53,023 bases of DNA from Prolixibacteraceae bacterium (GTDB lineage Bacteria; Bacteroidota; Bacteroidia; Bacteroidales; Prolixibacteraceae): the NCBI GenBank assembly GCA_030602265.1, contig JAUWAB010000023.1, positions 1 through 53,023 on the forward strand, in the 5' to 3' direction. Both the position numbers and the translations under genes were made by a program. This document shows, piece after piece, positions 47,169-53,023 of the stretch; within the stretch, counting starts at the first letter, position 1; every line of letters starts with the position of its first letter. The notes beneath the pieces are model-generated. The model was given only the letters and a program-made list of their open reading frames with translations, had not been told where the DNA came from and searched no databases.

Positions 47169-48140
47169 ATGGCTAAAAAAAAGTACCGTTTTAACCCGGA
47201 AACCTTAAACTATGAGCAACATGGTGTTTCGCTCAAGGAAAGGCTTACGCGGTTTATGGCCTACTTTACCAGCAGCTTAGCCTTCGCCATTGTCCTGGTA
47301 CTTTTCATCATCAATCATTATGAGACACCCCGCACCAAGGCAGTTGCCCGTGAGAACCAGCGTTTGCTTACCCAGATTAAGCTGATGCAGAAAGACCTGA
47401 CCGATATAGAAAAAGTTCTTGACGATATCCAGCAGCGCGACGACAACATCTACCGGGTAATTTTCGAAACCGATCCCATTCCATCAACCATAAGGAAAGC
47501 CGGATTTGGAGGGGTAAACAAATACGCCCATCTTGAAAACCTGAGCAACAGTGAACTGGTTATCGAAGCGGCACGCAAACTCGATATCGTGGCCAAGCAG
47601 GCCTACATCCAGTCAAAATCCTACGATGAGGTAATGAAACTGGCGCTCGACAAGGAGAAAATGCTGGCTTCCATCCCGGCTATCCAGCCCGTATCCAACG
47701 TTGATCTGAAAAGAACGGCTTCAGGCTGGGGGTTCAGGATACATCCTATTTACAAGATACGCAAGTTTCATTATGGCATTGACTTTACTGCTCCGGTAGG
47801 CACTGATGTATATGCTACCGGCGACGGGGTGGTCACAGAGGTAACCTCATCCCGGGTGGGATATGGAAATTACATCATGATTGACCATGGCTTTGGTTAT
47901 GCCACCCTCTACGCCCACCTGCATAAGTTTAATGTACGTGTCGGGCAAAAGGTCAAGCGTGGTGAAGTAATCGGTTTTGTTGGAAATACCGGCACATCCA
48001 CCTCTCCGCACCTGCACTATGAGGTTCATCGTAATGGCCAGGCAGTAAATCCGGCCAACTTCTTCTACATGGACCTTACCCCTGCTGAATATGAAAGGAT
48101 GATCGCCATCTCCTCGAATATGGGACAAAGCTTTGACTAA
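47169..48140 (+). CDS. M23-family (LytM) peptidoglycan endopeptidase
   Basis: 323 aa from the ATG at 47169; the ORF start 17 codons upstream adds unconserved residues. One membrane helix at about 30-49 anchors it, followed by a coiled coil (about 55-95), then the LytM metalloprotease domain. Zinc ligands H201 and D205 (HYGIDF), H250 (LYAHLH) and H283 (HLHYEVH) are intact, so it should cleave peptide cross-links in the cell wall. Most likely a periplasmic cell-wall hydrolase. The MerR gene follows 35 bases later. Confidence 0.93.
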   Translation: MAKKKYRFNPETLNYEQHGVSLKERLTRFMAYFTSSLAFAIVLVLFIINHYETPRTKAVARENQRLLTQIKLMQKDLTDIEKVLDDIQQRDDNIYRVIFETDPIPSTIRKAGFGGVNKYAHLENLSNSELVIEAARKLDIVAKQAYIQSKSYDEVMKLALDKEKMLASIPAIQPVSNVDLKRTASGWGFRIHPIYKIRKFHYGIDFTAPVGTDVYATGDGVVTEVTSSRVGYGNYIMIDHGFGYATLYAHLHKFNVRVGQKVKRGEVIGFVGNTGTSTSPHLHYEVHRNGQAVNPANFFYMDLTPAEYERMIAISSNMGQSFD

Positions 48141-48175
48141 CCATCAGCTCTCTTTCATCATAAAATTTCATTACC

Positions 48176-48541
48176 GTGCCTTACAAAGAACCTAAAATTG
48201 AAAAAGTCTATTACACCATAGGTGAAGTTGCGGCCATGTTTAATGTAAACGCTTCCCTGATCCGGTTCTGGGACAAGGAATTCCCTATGCTGAAACCTAC
48301 CAAGAACAAAAAAGGGAACAGGCTTTTTACACCACAGGATCTGGAACATTTCCGGCTGATTTATCATCTGGTCAAGGAAAAGGGCATGACCATAAAGGGT
48401 GCCAGAACACTGCTACAGAAAAACAAGGAGGGTGCCGCGAATACTTTCGAGGCGGTCAGACGACTCCTCGAAATCAAGGAGCAGCTGATTGCCATCCGCG
48501 ACGAACTGGGGGAGACTGGAAACGAAGAGACAACGGAATGA
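48176..48541 (+). CDS. MerR-family transcriptional regulator
   Basis: 121 aa with a GTG start at 48176. Winged-helix domain YTIGEVAAMFNVNASLIRFWDKEFPMLKPTKNKKGNRLFTPQDLEHFRLIYHLVKEKGMTIKGARTLL is clear, followed by a coiled dimerisation helix. There is no effector-binding domain and no conserved Cys metal site, so the signal is unknown. It belongs to the short RacA/MerR-like Bacteroidota type. Its stop overlaps the Nif3-like ATG in ATGA. Confidence 0.9.
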   Translation: MPYKEPKIEKVYYTIGEVAAMFNVNASLIRFWDKEFPMLKPTKNKKGNRLFTPQDLEHFRLIYHLVKEKGMTIKGARTLLQKNKEGAANTFEAVRRLLEIKEQLIAIRDELGETGNEETTE

Positions 48542-49647
48542 GCACAAAACTTACCATCAGGGAAATAACCGGCTATCTGGAATCACTGGCCCCCATAGCC
48601 CTTCAGGAGAGCTACGACAACTCCGGACTTCAGACTGGCAACCCCTCCGACCTTATTGAATCGGCACTGGTAACCATAGATATTACCGAAGATGTGGTGG
48701 AAGAAGCCATCAGCAAAGGAGCAGGACTTATCATTGCCCACCACCCCCTGATTTTCGGAGGAATAAAAAAACTTACGGGAAGCAACAGTGTGGAAAGGAC
48801 CCTCCTGAAAGCCATCCGGAACAATATTGCCCTATATGCGGCACATACCAACCTCGACAGCATACAGGGAGGTGTAAGCACCATGATGGCCAATAAGCTC
48901 GGACTGATCGGGCAAAAAATTCTGCAGCCCGGAAAATCCATGCTCCGAAAACTGGTAACCTTTGTCCCGTCCGAACATCTGGAAAAGGTCAGGCAGGCCA
49001 TATTTGACGCAGGTGCCGGCCACATCGGGAATTACGACCAATGCAGCTACAACGTCGAAGGTAAAGGTACTTTTAGAGGAGACGAAAGCACTAATCCGTT
49101 TACCGGACAGAAAGGCATACTCCATACCGAGGAAGAGATCAGACTGGAGACCATCTTCCCTGTCTGGCTCGAAAAAAAGATAATTAACGCTTTAATAACA
49201 GTTCACCCTTACGAAGAAGTCGCCTACGACATCTACCCGCTCGAAAACCGTTACGGCAAGGCAGGCATGGGCGTTACCGGATACCTTCCGGAACCCGAGG
49301 AAGAAACGGTTTTCCTCGGAAAACTCCGGGAAATCTTCAGGGTACCTGTTATCAGGCACTCACCACTTACCGGCAAAAAGATTAATAAGGTTGCACTTTG
49401 CGGAGGCGCCGGTTCGTTCCTGCTGAGGGAGGCCATTGGTGCTAACGCCGACCTGTTTATTACCGGGGACATGAAATACCACCAGTTCTTCGAGGCCGAA
49501 AACAAAATCCTGATAGCCGATGTAGGCCACTATGAAAGCGAACAGTTCACTAAAGAACTTTTTATTGAATTACTTACAAAAAAATTCTCTACATTTGCAC
49601 TCCATTTATCGGAGGTTAAAACCAATCCGGTAAATTACCATTTTTGA
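48538..49647 (+). CDS. Nif3-like dinuclear metal-centre protein
   Basis: 369 aa, NIF3/YbgI/YqfO family of toroidal hexamers with a two-metal site. Metal ligand motifs: AHHPLIFGG, YAAHTNLDS and GDMKYHQFFEA near the end. A PII-like insert domain in the middle (about 125-240, TFVPSEHLEKVRQAIFDAGAGHIGNYDQCSY) is as in YqfO. In E. coli the relative is called a GTP cyclohydrolase 1 type 2 homolog, but the function is not settled. Its ATG overlaps the MerR stop, and a promoter for the next gene lies inside its 3' end. Confidence 0.92.
   Translation: MSTKLTIREITGYLESLAPIALQESYDNSGLQTGNPSDLIESALVTIDITEDVVEEAISKGAGLIIAHHPLIFGGIKKLTGSNSVERTLLKAIRNNIALYAAHTNLDSIQGGVSTMMANKLGLIGQKILQPGKSMLRKLVTFVPSEHLEKVRQAIFDAGAGHIGNYDQCSYNVEGKGTFRGDESTNPFTGQKGILHTEEEIRLETIFPVWLEKKIINALITVHPYEEVAYDIYPLENRYGKAGMGVTGYLPEPEEETVFLGKLREIFRVPVIRHSPLTGKKINKVALCGGAGSFLLREAIGANADLFITGDMKYHQFFEAENKILIADVGHYESEQFTKELFIELLTKKFSTFALHLSEVKTNPVNYHF
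49590..49597 (+). promoter_or_regulatory. -7 box inside the Nif3 gene for the zinc-ribbon protein
   Basis: TACATTTG, exact TAnnTTTG, 86 bases before the ATG at 49683. TTG at 49565-49567 could be the -33 element with a 22-bp spacer. Confidence 0.5.
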
Positions 49648-49682
49648 TTGCATCACATAGTGAAATCTTATTCTTAATTAGT

Positions 49683-50450
49683 ATGAATACTCAGTTTGCA
49701 AGAACAGAAGAAAAAGACATCTCGATCGAAGAAAAACTGCGGGCCCTGCATGAACTGCAAAGTGTAGTCTCCGCCATCGATAAAATAAAGGTACTTCGCG
49801 GTGAACTTCCACTTGAGGTACAGGACCTCGAGGATGAAATTGCCGGTCTGAAAACCAGGTTGCATAACCTGGATGATGAAATCAGAAGCCTTGAAACGGC
49901 CATCACCAATAAAAAAACCGCCATCCGCGAATCACAGGCGCTGATCGCCAAATATACCGAGCAGCAGAATAACGTCAGGAACAACCGTGAGTTCGACTCT
50001 TTGGCAAAGGAAATTGAATACCAGACCCTGGAAATTCAGCTTTCAGAAAAGAGGATCAAGGAGTTTACCACCGACATGAACGCCAAAAAAGAGGCCATTA
50101 CTTCCTCAAAGCAGGAGCTTAACGAAAGACTCGACGACCTGGTCAGGAAAAACAAAGAACTCGAGGAGATCACCGAAGAGACCAAAATTGAGGAAGAAAA
50201 ACTCAGGATAAAATCAGAGAAGATTGAAACCTTTATCGAACCCCGGCTTCTTACCGCGTTCAAACGCATCAGGAAAAACGCCAGAAACGGTTTAGCCGTG
50301 GTTACCATCCAGAGGGATGCCTGCGGGGGATGCTTCAATAAAATTCCGCCACAGAGACAATTAGACATTGCCAGCCGGAAGAAAATTATCGTTTGTGAAT
50401 ATTGCGGACGGATTCTGGTAGATGAAAAAATAAACGAGATCCAGGAATAA
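49683..50450 (+). CDS. Coiled-coil protein with C-terminal C4 zinc ribbon
   Basis: 255 aa from the ATG at 49683. Long antiparallel coiled coil (about residues 12-190) followed by a zinc ribbon: C214-GG-C217 and C238-EY-C241. This is the CT398/zf-RING_7 family, widespread and often near Nif3-like genes, of unknown function. The longer frame (TTG at 49644, overlapping the Nif3 stop) is rejected because MNTQFARTEEKDISIEEKL is the usual kind of start. Followed by a strong terminator at 50471. Confidence 0.85.
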   Translation: MNTQFARTEEKDISIEEKLRALHELQSVVSAIDKIKVLRGELPLEVQDLEDEIAGLKTRLHNLDDEIRSLETAITNKKTAIRESQALIAKYTEQQNNVRNNREFDSLAKEIEYQTLEIQLSEKRIKEFTTDMNAKKEAITSSKQELNERLDDLVRKNKELEEITEETKIEEEKLRIKSEKIETFIEPRLLTAFKRIRKNARNGLAVVTIQRDACGGCFNKIPPQRQLDIASRKKIIVCEYCGRILVDEKINEIQE

Positions 50451-50470
50451 GATTTTACACGTATACTCTG

Positions 50471-50504
50471 AAAATGATGCAATTCAAATTGCATCATTTT
50501 TTTT
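50471..50504 (+). terminator. Terminator after the zinc-ribbon protein gene
   Basis: Thirteen-base arms (AAAATGATGCAAT with ATTGCATCATTTT) around a 4-base loop, ending in eight T. Strong intrinsic terminator. Confidence 0.92.
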
Positions 50505-50535
50505 ATCTTAGCGACTAATTTAAACATACGCTACT

Positions 50536-51417
50536 ATGAAAAAATTATCGGCAATTCTGATTGCTATCCTGATTGCTGTAACAGCCATTGCTCAGGATAC
50601 TGAAGCTCCTGCATCAAACTGGAAACGTGGCGGAGACTTCACCCTGAATTTCAGCCAGGTATCTTTCTCAAACTGGGCAGCAGGAGGTAAAAATTCCGTT
50701 TCCGGTGTTAGCCTGTTCAACTACTCAGCAAACTTCGCCAGGGAACGGCTCAACTGGGACAACAGCCTGAACCTGGGATACGGACTTCTGAAAGAAGGGA
50801 GCAATGAACTGATAAAGTCGGAAGACAAGATGGACTTCAGCTCCAAGCTGGGTTACAAAATGTCGGAAGAAGGGAAATGGCTTTACAGCGGATTGTTCAA
50901 CTTCCGTTCACAGTTTGCCAACGGATATAAGTATCCGGATACTAACAACAAAATCTCGGGGCTTTTTGCACCAGCATACATAACCCTTGCTATCGGTGCA
51001 GATTTCAAACCCAGCGACCGGTTCAGCCTTTTCCTTTCTCCCCTTGGGTCCAAGCTAACCATTGTTACCGATGATGATCTGTCTGCCGCGGGTGCATTCG
51101 GCGTTGAGCCGGGCGAGAAGTTCAGGGCTGAAATGGGGGGAAGCCTGAAGTCTGAACTAAAGTTCCCGGTCGTTGAAAATGTGGATGTACAGACGGTTTT
51201 GGGCCTTTTCTCCAATTATCTGAAAAATCCTCAAAACATCGATGTCAACTGGGATTTCAGGGTAAACATGAAAATCAACAAATTCCTTTCCGCCAATATT
51301 GTTACCAACATGATCTATGATCACGACATCCTGATTCCGGTTGATGATGCAGGGAACAAAGGTCGCCGCGTTCAGTGGAAACAGCTCTTCGGGGCAGGTT
51401 TGAGCTTTAAGTTCTGA
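50536..51417 (+). CDS. DUF3078 outer-membrane beta-barrel-like protein
   Basis: 293 aa. Signal peptide to about residue 19 (AIA-Q). WKRGGDFTLNFSQVSFSNWAAGGKNSVSG is the hallmark of the DUF3078 family. Alternating beta-strand residues and a C-terminal F (FGAGLSFKF) indicate an outer-membrane barrel. A near -7 box (TATCTTAG, 50504-50511, one mismatch) lies 25 bases before the ATG and overlaps the upstream terminator tail. Ends in a strong terminator. Function unknown. Confidence 0.88.
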   Translation: MKKLSAILIAILIAVTAIAQDTEAPASNWKRGGDFTLNFSQVSFSNWAAGGKNSVSGVSLFNYSANFARERLNWDNSLNLGYGLLKEGSNELIKSEDKMDFSSKLGYKMSEEGKWLYSGLFNFRSQFANGYKYPDTNNKISGLFAPAYITLAIGADFKPSDRFSLFLSPLGSKLTIVTDDDLSAAGAFGVEPGEKFRAEMGGSLKSELKFPVVENVDVQTVLGLFSNYLKNPQNIDVNWDFRVNMKINKFLSANIVTNMIYDHDILIPVDDAGNKGRRVQWKQLFGAGLSFKF

Positions 51418-51436
51418 ATAGTTCCGGATAAACTGT

Positions 51437-51483
51437 AAAGGGAAGACCTCCGGTTGAATCATCCCGGAGGTCTTCCCTTTTTA
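51437..51483. terminator. Terminator between the DUF3078 and TPM genes
   Basis: A perfect 17-bp stem (51437-51453 with 51464-51480) and a 10-base loop, followed by TTTTT. It sits between the stops of two convergent genes; the A/T flanks are short on the minus-strand side, so termination is likely best in the plus direction. Confidence 0.9.
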
Positions 51484-51500
51484 AATTGACAGGTAAAAGG

Positions 51501-52316
51501 CTACCAGCTTCCGCCTGCACCACCTCCGCCAAAGCTTCCGCCACCAAAACCTCCAAAACCTCCGCCGCCAAAATTTCCTCCGCCAAATGAGCCCCTTCCT
51601 GAAGAAAAATCGCCCCAGCCGCCACGGTGCCGGCCGCCGCTATTCATCATAGAAAGCAAAAGCCATAAGGGAAGACTCCTGCTGCCAGCCGTATGGATAT
51701 GCCTCCCCTTTCGCACCATCGGAAGGACTACCAGGACAATAAGAAGCAGGGCGAAGAGAATTCCGGGTCCGGCACTGCCAGAAGGTTGTCCTGATTTATT
51801 GGCATAATGTTCAGCGGTATATTCGCCCCGGGTAAGGTCCATTATTACATTTACCCCATTGCGGATTCCTCCGAAATAATCATTTTCCCTGAACCGGGGG
51901 ATCATCTCCTGATTAACAATCAAGCGGTTGGCAACTGCATCCGGGATAACAGCCTCTAGCCCATACCCGACAGCAACGTAAACCTGACCCCTGCTGGCTG
52001 CAGTCTTCGGCAGAACCAGTACCACAATCCCGTTATTTTTTCCCTTTTGCCCCACGCCCCATTGCTCACCAATCCTGAATGCTAAATCAGCTTTATCATA
52101 TCCATTGAGAGAGGTAGCCGTTACGACAACAATCTGGGTACTGGTTTCATTATCAAACCCAACCAACTGCTGCTCAAGCATTCGCTCCTCTTCTGCATTC
52201 AGAATGCCGGCAAGATCATTCACAAGCCTGGGGGGAACAGGTCTTTCAGGGATCTGTGCAAAGATTCCCAGCGGTATTACTAAAATCCATATCAGGAAAT
52301 ATCTTAAGGAACACAT
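51501..52316 (-). CDS. TPM-domain membrane protein (YgcG-like)
   Basis: 271 aa. Signal peptide to about residue 20 (IFA-Q). TPM_phosphatase domain about residues 30-155 (LVNDLAGILNAEEERMLEQQL, VGYGLEAVIPDAVANRL), one membrane helix at about 183-200, and a Gly-rich tail (about 226-271, repeats of GGGGFGG-type units) that is probably exposed. Proposed roles of the family range from acid phosphatase-like folds to photosystem assembly; none is proven. Likely co-transcribed with the second TPM protein and lemA. Confidence 0.88.
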   Translation of the reverse strand: MCSLRYFLIWILVIPLGIFAQIPERPVPPRLVNDLAGILNAEEERMLEQQLVGFDNETSTQIVVVTATSLNGYDKADLAFRIGEQWGVGQKGKNNGIVVLVLPKTAASRGQVYVAVGYGLEAVIPDAVANRLIVNQEMIPRFRENDYFGGIRNGVNVIMDLTRGEYTAEHYANKSGQPSGSAGPGILFALLLIVLVVLPMVRKGRHIHTAGSRSLPLWLLLSMMNSGGRHRGGWGDFSSGRGSFGGGNFGGGGFGGFGGGSFGGGGAGGSW

Positions 52317-52337
52317 ATCTGATACTATTTTTTTTAT

Positions 52338-52796
52338 TCATGACCCGGGATGAACATCTTCTCCAAAAGAAATATCATCGGGCAATTCATTGACATCATC
52401 CGCCTGATAAGGGAAATGCCTCTTCAGCTGTTCCCCGGCCATCCGGATACCTTCTGCAAGACCTTCCGTAAATTTCCCATCCCTGAAAAACGATAATACC
52501 GTTTCCGTAATGTTGTTCCAGAAATCCGGAGGGACAATAGCATTAATACCGGCATCGCCAAGTATCACCAATTGCCGGTCCTTTACAGCCAGATAAAACA
52601 GCACGCCATTGCGTTTTTGGGTCATGTGCATCTCCAGTTTTGCAAAAACATGTACGGCGCGGTCCAATGGATCCTCCTGGCATCGGTTTTCTATATGAAC
52701 CCTGATTTCTCCGGAAGTGTCCATTTCAGCCACTTCGATCACCCGCTTCAAAAGGGCTTTCTGCTGTGCAGTAAACGTTTTCCAAAAATTTTCCAT
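52338..52796 (-). CDS. TPM-domain protein
   Basis: 152 aa, no signal peptide, so a cytoplasmic or peripheral version of the TPM domain. GEIRVHIENRC, FAKLEMHMTQKRNGVLFYLAVKDRQLVILGDAGINAIVPPDFW and a C-terminal acidic tail are visible. It lies between lemA and the YgcG-like protein, 21 bases before the latter. Function unknown. Confidence 0.88.
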   Translation of the reverse strand: MENFWKTFTAQQKALLKRVIEVAEMDTSGEIRVHIENRCQEDPLDRAVHVFAKLEMHMTQKRNGVLFYLAVKDRQLVILGDAGINAIVPPDFWNNITETVLSFFRDGKFTEGLAEGIRMAGEQLKRHFPYQADDVNELPDDISFGEDVHPGS

Positions 52797-52861
52797 CTAT
52801 TATTATATTTCGGAAAAGAAGGAATGCCTGAATTTAATCCCGAATCTTTACTCAACCATTA

Positions 52862-53023
52862 TCAGAACTGAACCTGAGGTGCAGTCTGGGCTCCGGACTG
52901 AGCCTCGAAGTAAGGCCTTGACCTGAATCCAAAGATCTTAGCGATAATCAGCGCCGGAAATTTCCGGATATAAGCGTTATACTTCTGGGTTGTTTCGTTA
53001 AATTTCATCCGCTCCACGGTAAT
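52862..53023 (-). CDS. lemA: LemA-family protein, C-terminal part (cut by window end)
   Basis: The frame is open to the window edge on the minus strand. The last 53 residues are present: MKFNETTQKYNAYIRKFP, then IAKIFGFRSRPYFEAQSG, followed by a Gln/Ala-rich end. The NxxYNxYIRxFP and FGF-x3-PYFEA patterns identify LemA. LemA is a small membrane-anchored helical protein; the lemA-TPM-TPM order is frequent in this phylum. The start lies beyond base 53023. Confidence 0.85.
   Translation of the reverse strand: MTVERMKFNETTQKYNAYIRKFPALIIAKIFGFRSRPYFEAQSGAQTAPQVQF

Overview
The window is an ordinary chromosomal segment of a Bacteroidota bacterium, most likely in or near Bacteroidales/Marinilabiliales; no species is claimed. 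Supporting signs are the short (286 aa) primary sigma factor, the LpxC-FabZ fusion, a TatA-like protein beside infB, DUF3078 and TPR/beta-barrel envelope proteins, very few Shine-Dalgarno sites, and at least a dozen copies of the Bacteroidetes -7 promoter box TAnnTTTG at the expected places. No transposase, integrase, CRISPR array, rRNA or plasmid function is visible. Genes are densely packed; the only gene-free stretch above 300 bases is the first 318.

Layout. 0.3-5.2 kb: a 1020-aa TPR protein and an outer-membrane barrel. 5.5-8.0 kb: gyrB and a LOG-family hydrolase. 8.2-13.7 kb: dapF, a DegP/HtrA protease, rpoD and htpG (stress and core functions, with a bidirectional terminator between rpoD and htpG). 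13.9-16.2 kb: a class V aminotransferase resembling cysteine desulfurases, and a patatin-like lipase. 16.2-20.8 kb (minus): an HD-domain hydrolase, then lpxD, lpxC-fabZ and lpxA with their own promoter (lipid A synthesis). 21.0-28.4 kb (plus): rimP, nusA, infB, tatA-like, a lolD-like ATPase, a DUF2400 protein and trmN6-like. 28.5-29.9 kb: a ferredoxin-NADP reductase-like protein and upp. 30.1-35.5 kb: a surface-glycan accessory block (GT39-like membrane protein, zinc-ribbon methyltransferase, two polysaccharide-deacetylase-type proteins and a FemAB/GNAT protein). 35.6-38.9 kb: radC, rpsT, tRNA-Glu, oxyR and a lipoprotein. 38.9-43.2 kb: a polyphosphate kinase fused to an ArsC/Spx-like thioredoxin fold, prfB with its programmed +1 frameshift, and recX. 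43.2-47.0 kb: a membrane protein plus PadR regulator pair, and alaS. 47.2-50.5 kb: an M23 peptidase, a MerR regulator, a Nif3-like protein and a zinc-ribbon coiled-coil protein. 50.5-53.0 kb: a DUF3078 barrel and a TPM-TPM-LemA operon cut by the window end.

How the genes work together. Most is housekeeping: translation (rimP-nusA-infB, prfB, alaS, rpsT, tRNA-Glu), outer-membrane biogenesis (lpx genes, lolD, barrels) and stress response (oxyR, htpG, degP, ppk). The most interesting items are the PPK1-ArsC fusion, the resemblance of the DUF2400 protein to HhH-GPD DNA glycosylases, an ATAG-N7-CTAT palindrome pair in front of oxyR, an apparently leaderless padR promoter built around a 41-bp inverted repeat, and an attenuator-like hairpin in the rimP-nusA-infB leader. 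Several start codons were moved downstream of the longest ORF because a promoter box or stop-start overlap fixes them. All calls come from reading the sequence; no database search was run.
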